NCBI GenBank assembly: GCA_934201705.1
Contig: CAKPXF010000003.1
Location: forward strand, 62,001 to 126,000
Direction of reading: 5' to 3'
DNA length: 64,000 bases
DNA from: an uncultured Bacilli bacterium
GTDB lineage: Bacteria > Bacillota_I > Bacilli_A > RFN20 > CAG-631
Part shown: positions 51,388 to 61,847 of the stretch, one piece after another
Layout of the letters: each line of letters opens with the position of its first letter
Position numbering within the stretch: position 1 is the first letter of the stretch
Notes under the pieces: generated by a model
Seen by the model: the letters and a program-made list of their open reading frames with translations, nothing else
Told to the model about the DNA's origin: nothing
Database searches by the model: none
Program-made: the position numbers and the translations under genes

Positions 51388-54300
51388 TTATTCATCAAAC
51401 AAAATTGGATCATCAGTATCTAAAAGGAAATCATCATCGCTTGTATTTTCTGTTTCTTTAACGACGTCGTCTTCCTCATTAGAAGCATCTTCTTTTTTAT
51501 TATCATCTAATAATGAGATACCCTGTATTGTTTGAACGCATGGAATTAATTTACCAACAATAACATTTTCCTTTAATCCTTGAAGAGTATCTGTCTTTCC
51601 TTTAATAGCAGCATCTGTTAAAACACGTGTTGTTTCTTGGAATGATGCAGCTGATAAGAATGATGGAGTCTCCAAAGATGCTTTAGTAATACCTAAAATC
51701 ATTGGGCGAGCAACTGCTGGTCTACCATGAGCTAATAAAATTTCTTTATTGGCTGAAGTAAAGTCAGTAGTTTCCACTTTTGAGCCTTGAATGAATTCAG
51801 TGTCTCCTGGATCCAAGATATATACTTTACGTAGCATTTTTTTAACCATAACCTCAACGTGCTTATCACAAATTGGGTTACCAGCTAAAGCATAAACCTT
51901 TTGAACTTCCTTAATGATGTATCGTTCAACATCTACTTGCGATGCAACCTTTAATAATCTTTCTGGGTCAATTGGACCTTCAGTGATTTTTTGACCATTT
52001 AAGATTTCATCATTAACCTTTACTCTTAATTTAGCACCAATTGGAATTTGATATTCCTTTGACTCTAAATTATTAGTTACAACTACAACAGATTTTTCAC
52101 CATATTTTGAATTATCTTTGATTTGACTAATCTTACCTGAAATTTCTGAAATAATTGCAGCAACTTTAGGAGGACGCTTTTCAAACAATTCTTCAACACG
52201 AGGAAGACCTGTAGTAATATCTGATTCACCTGCAGCACCACCTGTATGGAATGTACGCATTGTTAATTGAGTACCTGGCTCACCAATTGATTGAGCAGCC
52301 ATTACACCAATTGCTTCACCTACTTCAACTGGTCGTCCAGTTGCAAGGTTAAGACCATAACACTTCTTACATACACCATTAATTGTACGGCATCCAAATA
52401 ATGAACGAATCTTTAATGATTTGATTCCAGCTGCAATAATGCTATCAGCAATTTCAGATGTAATAATTGTGTTATTATCAACGATTAATTCTGGGGAATT
52501 TTTATCTAAAGTATAAACATCATTTAATGCATAACGACCAACGATTCTATCTTTAAATTTTGTAACAATTGAATCATTCTTTGTATCTCTAATTTCTCTA
52601 ACCTCGAATCCTTCATCTGTGTGGCAATCTTCTTCTTTAATAAATACATCGTGAGCAACATCAACAAGTCTTCTTGTTAAGTAACCTGATTCAGCAGTCT
52701 TTAAAGCAGTATCTGACATACCTTTACGGGCTCCATGTGTTGCAATGAAAAATTCAGAAACAGATAATCCTTCACGGAATGAAGATTTAATTGGAAGTTC
52801 GATAGTCTTTTCAGTTGAAACTGACATTTGCGATAATTTTGCAAGTTCTGCAGATGTAAGCTTACCGCCAGTTTGAGATAGTTTATTAATTAAATCCTTA
52901 CCGATATCCTTTTGAGATGGTTTTGAAGGTTTAGACATCAAGCCACGCATACCGGCAAGTTGTGTAAAGTTAGATAATGAACCACGGGCTCCAGAATCTG
53001 ACATCATGAAGAATGGATTTCTATTATCAATTGATAATTGGTCATTTAATTTCTTAGAAACATCATCTTTAACATGAGTCCAGATATCAACAACCATTTT
53101 GTGACGTTCAGCATCACTTAACAAGCCCTTCTTATAGTAACGAGCACACTTTTCAACTTCTTTATCACCTTTAGCAATAATTTCTTCTTTACCATGAACT
53201 AGGTTAATATCATCAATTGATACTGTAACACCAGATAATGTTGAGAAGCTAAATCCTTGATCCTTTAAAGCGTCTAGGAATACTGAAGTTCTTTGCGCAC
53301 CATATTTTTTAAAGAAGAAATCAATAATAGCAGCAATTGAGCCTTTTTTAAATGGCGTATTTAACGGCTGCATTGCAATAAATTCTTTAATATTAGTTCC
53401 ACGTGGAACAAAATATTTGTCAAGAGTTGTGTCATAAGGATCTTTAGCACTATTAATATATGCCATATCTTCTGGGAAGATAGAGTTAAAGATAACCTTA
53501 CCAACAGTTGTTATTAAGAATGAATTATTTTGTTCCTCAGTAAAGTTTGTTTTATTTAATGAAGAAGCAACAATTGCAATTCTTGTTTGTAAATGGATTT
53601 GACCAGTTTGATATGCAAGACGTGCTTCATCAGGGTTTGCAAACACTTTACCTTCACAATCACCATATAATTCATACTTTTCAGCATAAATTTCATCGCC
53701 TTGTTCTCGATATTGTTGCGCCTTATTGTAGAAATCTTCCTTAGTCCATTCAAGAGTAATGAAATAGTTACCCAATATCATATCTTGAGAAGGAACAGTA
53801 ATTGGCTTTCCATCCTTAGGTCCTAAAATATTTCCACTAGCAAGCATAAGTTTTCTAGCTTCAGCAACAGATTCTTTTGAAAGTGGTACGTGTACAGCCA
53901 TTTGGTCACCATCAAAGTCGGCATTGAATGGAGGACATACAAGTGGATGTAAACGAATAGCTCTACCATCAACAAGTTTTGTTTCAAACGCTTGAATACC
54001 AAGTCTATGTAATGTTGGAGCACGGTTTAATAATACTGGATGATCCTTAATAATTTCATCAAGTACATCAAGTACTTCTTCTGCTTGCTTATCAATTAAT
54101 TTATCAGCTTGTTTATGGCTAGAACAAATCTTCTTTTCCATCATACGAGCTTCAATAAACGGTTTAAATAATTGAACAGCCATTTCACGAGGAATACCAC
54201 ATTGATACATTCTTAAATCTGGTCCAACAGCAATTACTGAACGACCTGAATAGTCAACACGTTTTCCAAGTAAATTTTGTCTAAATCTACCTTGTTTACC

Positions 54301-55782
54301 TTTTAATGAACTAGATAAAGATTTAAGTACTCTTCCTCCAGCACCAGTAACAGGCTTGCTTCTTCTACCATTATCAATTAATGCATCAACTGCTTCTTGA
54401 AGCATACGTTTTTCATTAATTAAAATAACAGCTGGAGCACCAATTTCTTTTAATTTATTTAATCTTATATTACGTGTTAATACACGTCTATATAATTCAT
54501 TCATATCACTTGCGGCATAACGACCACCATCAAGTTGTAGCATTGGTCTTAAATCTGGTGGAATAACTGGAAGAACAGATAATACCATCCATTCAGGCCT
54601 ATTTCCAGATTTTCTAAATGATTCAATAACATCTAGTCTCTTTAATAATTTTTCACGTTTTAATTTTTGTGAGCTAGTTTCTTTTAATTGAGCTTTAATA
54701 AGTTCAACTTCTTTTTCAAGATCAACACTTTCAAGTAATGATTTAACAGCTTCAGCACCAATTCCAAATTTGCTATATGTAAACTTAGAAATAAAGTTGG
54801 CATTTACATAGAAATCAAATTCCTTGTTATTTGCTGCTAAACGATAAGAATAATCAAAAGCTATTTTAGCATTAGTTGCATCTGATGATAATCCATCCTT
54901 TACTTCTTCAAATACGCTGCTACAGTGAGCATATGCATCTTCTAAAGCTTTTTTGAATTCCTCATCAAATTCAATTGTTTTATTACGAATAGCATCAACA
55001 TTTGTTTCATACCAAATGTCAAATCTATCAGTTGTATTTTTTAAATCTTCTAATTCATCAACAATAATAGCTGCTGGCTCAACAGCATTACGTATTAATG
55101 TTTTATAGAAATCATATTCAACTTCAAGTTGATTTTTTAAAGTATGATAATCTAAATTCTTAGCATTTGAGAAAATTGAATTATAAACTTCAAGTTGATA
55201 TTTTGCTAGACTAACACGATATTTATAATCAAAATATTTTGCATGATCAAGTTCAGCATCCCAGTTATTGCTATAAATTAAATCTTTAATAACTGCATTG
55301 AATTTTTCTCTTGCATGCTTTTCTCCTAATACTTCTCCTTTAGATAAAAGCTTGCAGTCACCAGGATCAGTACAAATATGTGATACAAAGTATACTACAT
55401 CTTCAAGATCCTTTGGTGAAATATCAAGAATTAGGGCCATTCTTGAAGGAACACCCTTTAAATACCAAATGTGAGTTACTGGAGAAGCAAGTTCAATATG
55501 TCCCATACGCTCACGACGTACAGATTTTGTTGTTATTTCAACTCCACACTTTTCACAAACAATTCCTTGGAATCTAATTTTCTTATATTTTCCACAATGA
55601 CATTCATAATCCTTTGAAGGCCCAAAAATTCTTTCACAAAATAAACCATCCATTTCTGGCTTTTGAGAACGATAGTTAATTGTTTCAGGCTTTGTAACTT
55701 CACCATGAGACCATTCTTTAATTTTTTCAGGTGATGCTAAGCCAACCCTAATAGCCGATAATTTATTAATATCAATACCCAT
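51388..55782 (-). CDS. rpoC: RNA polymerase beta' subunit with a large clamp insert
   Basis: Catalytic subunit of RNA polymerase. Zinc motif 1: C61, C63, C76, C79. The catalytic NADFDGDQMAVHVP (three Asp binding Mg) is in the middle. Zinc motif 2 is CRTINGVCKKCYG. The trigger loop region is MRTFHTGG. The 1464-residue length exceeds the roughly 1200 of B. subtilis. The extra material is mainly a helical insert of about 180 residues (about 155-335), between TDPGDCKLL and GIGAEAVKSLL, the clamp position where Thermus also carries a large extra domain. An acidic tail ends it. The ATG overlaps the rpoB stop by one base (TAATG). Confidence 0.98.
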   Translation of the reverse strand: MGIDINKLSAIRVGLASPEKIKEWSHGEVTKPETINYRSQKPEMDGLFCERIFGPSKDYECHCGKYKKIRFQGIVCEKCGVEITTKSVRRERMGHIELASPVTHIWYLKGVPSRMALILDISPKDLEDVVYFVSHICTDPGDCKLLSKGEVLGEKHAREKFNAVIKDLIYSNNWDAELDHAKYFDYKYRVSLAKYQLEVYNSIFSNAKNLDYHTLKNQLEVEYDFYKTLIRNAVEPAAIIVDELEDLKNTTDRFDIWYETNVDAIRNKTIEFDEEFKKALEDAYAHCSSVFEEVKDGLSSDATNAKIAFDYSYRLAANNKEFDFYVNANFISKFTYSKFGIGAEAVKSLLESVDLEKEVELIKAQLKETSSQKLKREKLLKRLDVIESFRKSGNRPEWMVLSVLPVIPPDLRPMLQLDGGRYAASDMNELYRRVLTRNIRLNKLKEIGAPAVILINEKRMLQEAVDALIDNGRRSKPVTGAGGRVLKSLSSSLKGKQGRFRQNLLGKRVDYSGRSVIAVGPDLRMYQCGIPREMAVQLFKPFIEARMMEKKICSSHKQADKLIDKQAEEVLDVLDEIIKDHPVLLNRAPTLHRLGIQAFETKLVDGRAIRLHPLVCPPFNADFDGDQMAVHVPLSKESVAEARKLMLASGNILGPKDGKPITVPSQDMILGNYFITLEWTKEDFYNKAQQYREQGDEIYAEKYELYGDCEGKVFANPDEARLAYQTGQIHLQTRIAIVASSLNKTNFTEEQNNSFLITTVGKVIFNSIFPEDMAYINSAKDPYDTTLDKYFVPRGTNIKEFIAMQPLNTPFKKGSIAAIIDFFFKKYGAQRTSVFLDALKDQGFSFSTLSGVTVSIDDINLVHGKEEIIAKGDKEVEKCARYYKKGLLSDAERHKMVVDIWTHVKDDVSKKLNDQLSIDNRNPFFMMSDSGARGSLSNFTQLAGMRGLMSKPSKPSQKDIGKDLINKLSQTGGKLTSAELAKLSQMSVSTEKTIELPIKSSFREGLSVSEFFIATHGARKGMSDTALKTAESGYLTRRLVDVAHDVFIKEEDCHTDEGFEVREIRDTKNDSIVTKFKDRIVGRYALNDVYTLDKNSPELIVDNNTIITSEIADSIIAAGIKSLKIRSLFGCRTINGVCKKCYGLNLATGRPVEVGEAIGVMAAQSIGEPGTQLTMRTFHTGGAAGESDITTGLPRVEELFEKRPPKVAAIISEISGKISQIKDNSKYGEKSVVVVTNNLESKEYQIPIGAKLRVKVNDEILNGQKITEGPIDPERLLKVASQVDVERYIIKEVQKVYALAGNPICDKHVEVMVKKMLRKVYILDPGDTEFIQGSKVETTDFTSANKEILLAHGRPAVARPMILGITKASLETPSFLSAASFQETTRVLTDAAIKGKTDTLQGLKENVIVGKLIPCVQTIQGISLLDDNKKEDASNEEDDVVKETENTSDDDFLLDTDDPILFDE

Positions 55783-58700
55783 TAAAAGTCACCCCCATCG
55801 TCATTGAATGTAAAATCATCATCCAAATTTGTATCTAATCTTGTATCATCAAATTCCTCACGAATATATTTAGGAGTATTCTTTGTCTCCTTCATAATAT
55901 CGTTAGTATCCATAATTTCGCCTTCGTTATCAATTAATTTAACATCAATTGATAGTGCTTGCAATTCTTTTTGTAAAACTCTAAATGATTCAGGTATTCC
56001 CGGATTTGGAATTTCTTTTCCTTTGATAATAGCTTCATATGCTTTACCACGTCCGATAACATCATCTGATTTAATAGTTAAGATTTCTTGTAATGTATGA
56101 GCGGCTCCATATGCTTCAAGAGCCCAAACTTCCATTTCACCAAATCTTTGACCACCATTTTGTGCCTTACCACCTAAAGGTTGTTGTGTTACTAAAGAAT
56201 AAGGTCCAATTGAACGTGCATGTAATTTATCATCAACCATGTGTGAAAGCTTTAAGAAATACATGATACCAACAGAAATTCTTTCATCAAATCTTTCGCC
56301 TGTTTGACCATCAACTAAAACATATTTACCATCTTTGGCCATGTCAGCCTTTTTCATTAAGTCCATTAATTCTTCATTTGATACACCATCAAATGGGTTT
56401 GTAGCAATCTTTAAGCCACCTAATTTTTTACATGCCATACCTAAGTGTAATTCAAGAACTTGTCCAATGTTCATACGAGAAGGAACGCCAAGTGGATTTA
56501 ATACGATATCAACTGGTGTACCATCTGGTAAAAATGGCATATCTTCAACTGGAACGATCTTTGAAATAACACCCTTATTACCATGACGTCCAGCCATCTT
56601 ATCACCTTCAGAGATTTTACGCTTTTGAGCAATAAATACTCTAACAATTTGATTGACACCTGGTGCTAAATCAACGCCACCTGTTTTTTGATTAAATATT
56701 TTAACATCAACAACAATACCAGCACCACCATGAGGAACACGTAAAGAACTATCTTTACCCTCTTTAGTCTTATCACCAAATATTGCCATTAATAGTTTTT
56801 CTTCACTTGAAGGTTCAACAACTCCACGAGGAGTAATCTTACCAACTAAAATATCTCCTTCTTTAACTTCACTGCCTGGAATTACAATACCAAGTTCATC
56901 AAGCTGAGATTTTGCATCTTCACCAACATTTGGAATATCACGAGTAATTTCCTCAGGACCAAGCTTTGTTTCACGGCATTCAAGATCGTGCTCTTCTATA
57001 TGAATTGATGTATAAACATCATCCTTAACTAAACGCTCTGAAATAATTACAGCATCTTCGTAGTTATAACCATGCCATGTAGTAAAGGCAACAATAACAT
57101 TTTGCCCAAGTGCTAATTCCCCATTATCCATTGAAGGACCATCAGCTAAAATATCGCCAACGTGAACTTCTTGTCCAACAACAACGATTGGAGTGTGGTT
57201 AAAGCATGTACCAGCATTTGAACGAGCAAATTTACTTAAAATATAAGTTTTTGTGTCTCCAGCATCATTTTTAACTAAAATTTTACTTGAGTCAACATAT
57301 GTAACAACACCATTATCTTTACAAATTAAAGCTACACCTGAGTCATGAGCTGATGGGTATTCCATACCAGTTCCAACATATGGCGCATGTGGCCTTAAAA
57401 GAGGAACAGCTTGACGTTGCATGTTAGCACCAAGCATCGCACGAGCACAGTCATCATTTTCAATAAATGGAATTAGTCCTGTAGGAATTGAAATTACTTG
57501 ACGTGGAGCAACATCGACAAAATCAATATCATCTGCTGAAGCTTCAATATCTTCACCATGATGACGTGAAACAATCTTATCATTTAAGATTTCGCCAGTT
57601 TCTCTATTTAATTTAAATGATGCAGTACCAATAATGTAATCCTTTTCTTCATCAGCTGAAAGATATACACAATCAGTATCACATACATAGTTTTTACCAT
57701 TTTCATGTTTTACTCTTCTATATGGAGTTTCAATAAATCCATATTCATTTATTTTCGCATAACATGCAATGTAGTTAATTAAACCAATGTTTGGACCTTC
57801 TGGTGTTTCAATTGGACATATTCTACCATAATGTGAATAGTGTACGTCACGAACATCAAATGATGCTCTTTCACGAGTAATACCACCTTGTCCTAAAGCT
57901 GAAATACGACGTTTGTTAGTAAGTTCAGCAATTGGATTTGTTTGGTCCATAAATTGAGATAACTGTGATGATGAGAAAAATTCCTTAATAGCAGATGTCA
58001 ATGGACGAGTGTTAATTAAGTTATTTGGTGTCATTGATTCTGTTTCAGCAATTGACATTCTTTCTTTAACACTTCTTTCCATACGGCTTAATCCAATTCT
58101 AAATTGGTTTTGTAGTAATTCACCAACTGAACGAATTCTACGATTGCCTAGATGGTCAATATCATCAGTATCTCCTAAGTTATTAGCTAAAGTTAATAAA
58201 TATGAGAAGCAAGCATAAATATCAGGGACTGTAATGTGCTTGTTTTCAAGGCTTAAATCAGTACCTATAATTTTTACCTTTTTTGTCATATTTTCATCAG
58301 CGTATACGTAAACAATATTTACAGTATCTTCTTTACCAAAGTCTTTATTAACTTTAACTTGGTATCTATGAGCACCATTTTCAAAAAATTTCATCTTTTG
58401 AAGATTATTTACCTTTTCTTTATCAAGATATGTGCCCTTTGTATAAATTACTTCTCCATTGCAGTCAATTAAATCTTCTGCAATCCATGTGTCAATTAAA
58501 CGATTATAAGCACCAAGTTTTTGTTTTAATTTAAAACGTCCAGCTGCTCCTAAATCATATCTTTTTCTATCAAAGAATCTTTGGAACATTAATGTAGTTG
58601 GACCTTGCTCTGTTGCAGGTTCACCTGGTCTTAATTTTGCGTGAATTTCAACTAATGCTTCTCTTGTAGTTGTTGGTTTATCCTTTTCAATAGTATTGTC

Positions 58701-59354
58701 AATTAATGCATTCTTACCAAATAATTGTTCAATTTCTTCTTTAGTCTCTAAACCAATTGCCTTAAGTAAAACAGTAGCATTTAATTTTCTAGTTCTATCA
58801 ATTCTGACGATAATCATGTCTTTAACATCAGTTTCAAATTGAAGCCATGTACCACGACTTGGAATCAAATCTCCACCATATAACAATTTACCATTTTTAG
58901 TGTCTACTCTTTTTGAAAAATAAGCACCAGCAGAACGAACTATTTGTGATACGATTACTCTTTCAGCACCATGGATGATAAAAGTACCAGTATCAGTCAT
59001 CATAGGGAAGTCTCCCATATAAACTTTATTAACTTGAATTTCACCTGTTTGGTTGTTGTTTAAACGAAGTTCAGCACGTAATGGACGTGAAAAATCCATA
59101 TCACGATTTTTACAATCCATTTCACTGTACTTTGGCTCTTCGAAATAACAATTTAAAAACTCAAGAGATAGACCTTTAGCATTATCAATTGGGAAAATAT
59201 CATTGAATACTTCATTTAAACCAGTCTTTAAAAACCAATTAAATGATGATGTTTGAATTTCTACCAAATTAGGTAATGAGAAAGTTCCGCCAACCTTTGA
59301 AAAGTTTATTCTATTAGGAGAATTCTTTTGCTTTTCATAAGTAGTTTTAATCAT
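55782..59354 (-). CDS. rpoB: RNA polymerase beta subunit
   Basis: 1190 residues, the usual length without large lineage inserts. The rifampicin-pocket region SSQLSQFMDQTNPIAELTNK followed by RRISALGQGG is intact and looks wild type. Downstream SFDVRDVHYSHYGRICPIET and KGVISKIVPVEDMPFLPDGT match the active-site wall and the beta flap region. The C-terminal acidic tail DDTRLDTNLDDDFTFNDDGG is longer than in many Bacilli. AAGGGGTG precedes the ATG. It is upstream of rpoC and follows the rsmC-like gene, as in B. subtilis. Confidence 0.98.
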   Translation of the reverse strand: MIKTTYEKQKNSPNRINFSKVGGTFSLPNLVEIQTSSFNWFLKTGLNEVFNDIFPIDNAKGLSLEFLNCYFEEPKYSEMDCKNRDMDFSRPLRAELRLNNNQTGEIQVNKVYMGDFPMMTDTGTFIIHGAERVIVSQIVRSAGAYFSKRVDTKNGKLLYGGDLIPSRGTWLQFETDVKDMIIVRIDRTRKLNATVLLKAIGLETKEEIEQLFGKNALIDNTIEKDKPTTTREALVEIHAKLRPGEPATEQGPTTLMFQRFFDRKRYDLGAAGRFKLKQKLGAYNRLIDTWIAEDLIDCNGEVIYTKGTYLDKEKVNNLQKMKFFENGAHRYQVKVNKDFGKEDTVNIVYVYADENMTKKVKIIGTDLSLENKHITVPDIYACFSYLLTLANNLGDTDDIDHLGNRRIRSVGELLQNQFRIGLSRMERSVKERMSIAETESMTPNNLINTRPLTSAIKEFFSSSQLSQFMDQTNPIAELTNKRRISALGQGGITRERASFDVRDVHYSHYGRICPIETPEGPNIGLINYIACYAKINEYGFIETPYRRVKHENGKNYVCDTDCVYLSADEEKDYIIGTASFKLNRETGEILNDKIVSRHHGEDIEASADDIDFVDVAPRQVISIPTGLIPFIENDDCARAMLGANMQRQAVPLLRPHAPYVGTGMEYPSAHDSGVALICKDNGVVTYVDSSKILVKNDAGDTKTYILSKFARSNAGTCFNHTPIVVVGQEVHVGDILADGPSMDNGELALGQNVIVAFTTWHGYNYEDAVIISERLVKDDVYTSIHIEEHDLECRETKLGPEEITRDIPNVGEDAKSQLDELGIVIPGSEVKEGDILVGKITPRGVVEPSSEEKLLMAIFGDKTKEGKDSSLRVPHGGAGIVVDVKIFNQKTGGVDLAPGVNQIVRVFIAQKRKISEGDKMAGRHGNKGVISKIVPVEDMPFLPDGTPVDIVLNPLGVPSRMNIGQVLELHLGMACKKLGGLKIATNPFDGVSNEELMDLMKKADMAKDGKYVLVDGQTGERFDERISVGIMYFLKLSHMVDDKLHARSIGPYSLVTQQPLGGKAQNGGQRFGEMEVWALEAYGAAHTLQEILTIKSDDVIGRGKAYEAIIKGKEIPNPGIPESFRVLQKELQALSIDVKLIDNEGEIMDTNDIMKETKNTPKYIREEFDDTRLDTNLDDDFTFNDDGGDF

Positions 59355-59412
59355 TTATTTCACCCCTTATAAAATTTATATATTAACTGGTTAACACCAG
59401 AAAATATCAACG

Positions 59413-60006
59413 TTAAGAAAAAGATTTAACGATATAATAACCTTTTTCAATATTCAAAACGTTAACGTTTTGATAAATAGTTTTAAGTTTATTAATAGCA
59501 CTTAAAGCACCTAAACTTTTTTTAATTACGATATATAGAGCACCATTATTATTTAAATAATTAATGCTATCATCAAACATTTTATAAATTACTTTTTTTC
59601 CTGCTCTGATTGGTGGGTTAATGACTATCATATCATATTTATCATTAACATTTAAAAACCCATCGCTTTGCATACAAGTAATATTGTCTAAATTATTATT
59701 TTTAATATTATATTCACAAAGCGATATAACTTTAGAATTAATATCAAACATATCAACGTGATTTGCCATGTCAAATATTTTTAAGGTAATACCTAAAACG
59801 CCATAGCCACATCCCATATCTAAGATTTTATTAACTTTTTTTTCTTTTAAAATTTCTTTTAAAAAAACAAAAGAGCCATAATCAATTTGATTATTTGAAA
59901 AAACTCCCGAATCACTTAAAAAAGGAATATTTTTATCATATATATATAAATTTAAATATCTTTTTTTACTTTTTAAATTATCATCGTTTTCAAAATATTG
60001 ACTCAT
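59413..60006 (-). CDS. RsmC/YbxB-like class I methyltransferase
   Basis: A 197-residue SAM-dependent methyltransferase. SAM motif I is ILDMGCGYGVLGI (about 56-68). The catalytic motif NPPIRAGKKVIY (about 130-141) is the one of RsmC/RlmG-type enzymes that methylate guanine N2 of rRNA. It stands between rplL and rpoB, as ybxB does in B. subtilis and relatives. The N-terminal non-catalytic half of E. coli RsmC is absent, which is usual for this short form. AAGGAG precedes the ATG. rRNA target unverified. A hairpin before it may lower its output relative to L7/L12. Confidence 0.88.
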   Translation of the reverse strand: MSQYFENDDNLKSKKRYLNLYIYDKNIPFLSDSGVFSNNQIDYGSFVFLKEILKEKKVNKILDMGCGYGVLGITLKIFDMANHVDMFDINSKVISLCEYNIKNNNLDNITCMQSDGFLNVNDKYDMIVINPPIRAGKKVIYKMFDDSINYLNNNGALYIVIKKSLGALSAINKLKTIYQNVNVLNIEKGYYIVKSFS

Positions 60007-60029
60007 TTTTGACTCCTTTAAAAATAGGC

Positions 60030-60064
60030 AAAAACCTGCCTAAGGCAATATTGCGATAAGCAGG
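60030..60064 (-). terminator. Attenuator-like hairpin between rplL and the rsmC-like gene
   Basis: On the minus strand a GCCTGC...GGCAGG stem (around 60035-60064) with an inner GCAATATTGC hairpin is followed by TTTTTG. It probably terminates part of the rplJL transcripts, with the rest continuing to rpoBC. Confidence 0.55.
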
Positions 60065-60089
60065 CTTTATTTAACTAAAATTACTAAAA

Positions 60090-60464
60090 TTATTTAACTT
60101 CAACTTCAGCGCCAGCGTCAGTTAATTGCTTTTTAATATCTTCAGCTGCTGCAGGGCTGATCTTTTCTTTAATTGGTGCAGGTAGTGCATCACATAATTT
60201 CTTAGCTTCAAGAAGACCAAGACCAGTGATAGCTTGAACAGCCTTGATTACTGGAATCTTGCTTGCGCCAACAGACTTTAAGAATACAGTTACTTCTTTT
60301 GGTCCTTCTTCAACGTGTTCTTCAGCGGCTGCTACTGGAGCTACTGCTGCTGCAACTGCAGTTACACCAAATTCTTCTTCAACTGCTTTAACTAATTCAT
60401 TAACTTCAAGGATAGTCATTTCCTTTAATGTTTCAATAATTTCTTGTACAGATACTTTTGCCAT
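60090..60464 (-). CDS. rplL: 50S ribosomal protein L7/L12
   Basis: Stalk protein that recruits translation factors. The N-terminal dimerisation helix (MTILEVNELVKAVEEEFGV) is followed by an Ala-rich hinge and the factor-binding C-terminal domain with IPVIKAVQAITGLGLLEAK (about 70-95). 124 residues is normal. AGGAGG before the ATG. It follows rplJ by 28 bases and is the most abundant product of the operon. Some hinge-side residues (VFLKSVGASKIP) vary from the usual VILKSAGANKI, without loss of key positions. Confidence 0.97.
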   Translation of the reverse strand: MAKVSVQEIIETLKEMTILEVNELVKAVEEEFGVTAVAAAVAPVAAAEEHVEEGPKEVTVFLKSVGASKIPVIKAVQAITGLGLLEAKKLCDALPAPIKEKISPAAAEDIKKQLTDAGAEVEVK

Positions 60465-60492
60465 GTTTATTTCCTCCTATAATATATTCAAA

Positions 60493-60987
60493 TTAGGCAT
60501 TTTCTTTTGCTTTAGCAATTTGATCACATGCATAAGCAAATTTTGATATTGGTGACATGATAGCACCAGCGAACATACCGATAAGTTGTGGTTTTGTTGG
60601 TAATTTTGCAACTGCAACCATTTCATCAGCATTTAAAACTTTGTTTTCTACGATACCACCCTTGATAACAAGTTGTTTAGCCTTCTTAGAAAACTTAACT
60701 AATAGGTTTGGTACGCTTACTGGATCTTGTGTGCAAGATACAAAAGCATTTGGACCTACTAAAATGTCGTCCATTTCATAACCACGTTCTTTAGCAGCTC
60801 GCGAAACTAAACCGTTTTTGTAAACAGTTAATGTTCCACCTTGTTTAGCAATGCTACGACGAAGTTCAGTTAACTTTGCAACAGATAATCCTCTATATTC
60901 TACTACTACGAAACTTAAAGAAGAATCCATTACAGCGCCAATACTTGAAACGACCTCTGCTTTAGCAGCAATATTTTTTTCGTTCAT
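60493..60987 (-). CDS. rplJ: 50S ribosomal protein L10
   Basis: Base of the L7/L12 stalk and, in Bacillota, repressor of its own operon through the L10 leader. The 164-residue protein has the family's YRGLSVAKLTELRRSIAKQGG (about 32-52). The C-terminal helix at about 140-160 (SPISKFAYACDQIAKAK) is where L7/L12 dimers dock. GGAGGTGCG is right before the ATG. It begins the L10-L7/L12 unit after rplA, with a leader of about 150 bases between, which indicates a separate regulatory step. Confidence 0.96.
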   Translation of the reverse strand: MNEKNIAAKAEVVSSIGAVMDSSLSFVVVEYRGLSVAKLTELRRSIAKQGGTLTVYKNGLVSRAAKERGYEMDDILVGPNAFVSCTQDPVSVPNLLVKFSKKAKQLVIKGGIVENKVLNADEMVAVAKLPTKPQLIGMFAGAIMSPISKFAYACDQIAKAKENA

Positions 60988-61070
60988 TCATCGCACCTCC
61001 TGTTATTTTATAACAATACGCGCCATATATTATAGATTAAATATTTAACTTAATTATATTTTTATTTATT

Positions 61071-61130
61071 CTTTTCCTCGGCAACGAATTAAGCATATTA
61101 GCAGTTGCTGTCTTGGGCGTATTGGAAGAA
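61071..61130 (-). promoter_or_regulatory. L10 leader (rplJL autoregulatory element)
   Basis: In the rplA-rplJ gap the minus strand reads CCAAGACAGCAAC and, about 18 bases later, GTTGCCGAGGAAAAG. These are the conserved core of the L10 leader of Bacillota, where the L10(L12)4 complex binds and lowers translation. The GCAAC/GTTGC stem is intact. Confidence 0.85.
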
Positions 61131-61144
61131 CCAAAAATATTTAA

Positions 61145-61831
61145 TTAGAAATTAGAAAAATCAACTTTTACTCCAGGACCCATTGTTGATGAAACAACAA
61201 CTGTCTTAATGTAAGCACCCTTAACTGTTGCAGGTTTTGCTTTCATAATTGCATCTTTTAATGCTTTGAAGTTTTCTTCTAATTTTTCAGTTGTAAATGA
61301 AACTCTACCAATTGAAGCATTGATATTGCCTTGCTTATCAGCACGGTATTCAACCTTACCAGCTTTTATTTCTTTTACAGCCTTTGCGATATCTGGGTTA
61401 ACTGTACCTGTTTTAGGGTTTGGCATTAATCCTTTAGGACCAAGCAAACGTCCAAGTTTACCAAGTTCTCCCATCATGTTTGGTGTTGCAACAATTGCAT
61501 CAAAACCAAACCAGTTTTCTTTTTGAATTTTTTCTAGCATTTCTTTTCCACCAACGAAATCAGCACCAGCTTCTGTAGCTTCCTTAATTTTATCAGTGAT
61601 TGCTAATACTACTTTTGATTTACCAGTTCCATTTGGTAAAACAATTGCACCACGGATTTGTTGATCAGCGTAACGAGTATCAATATTTAAGCAATAAGAT
61701 ACGTCAATTGATGCGTCAAACTTTGTAGTGCTTGTTTTTTGAGCTAAGTCTAAAGCGTCCTTAACTGAATAAGACTTTGTAGAATCGATTAACTTAGCAG
61801 CTTCTTGATATTTTTTTCCAAATTTTGCCAT
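61145..61831 (-). CDS. rplA: 50S ribosomal protein L1
   Basis: Protein of the L1 stalk, which moves deacylated tRNA out of the E site. The 228-residue length is normal. LLGPKGLMPNPKTGTV and the VEYRADKQGNINASIGRVSF stretch are the RNA-binding signatures. GAGGAAA before the ATG. It follows rplK by 16 bases in the same transcript. In other bacteria L1 represses rplK-rplA by binding the leader, and a structured leader is present before rplK here. Confidence 0.98.
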   Translation of the reverse strand: MAKFGKKYQEAAKLIDSTKSYSVKDALDLAQKTSTTKFDASIDVSYCLNIDTRYADQQIRGAIVLPNGTGKSKVVLAITDKIKEATEAGADFVGGKEMLEKIQKENWFGFDAIVATPNMMGELGKLGRLLGPKGLMPNPKTGTVNPDIAKAVKEIKAGKVEYRADKQGNINASIGRVSFTTEKLEENFKALKDAIMKAKPATVKGAYIKTVVVSSTMGPGVKVDFSNF

Positions 61832-61847
61832 AAATTAATTTCCTCCA

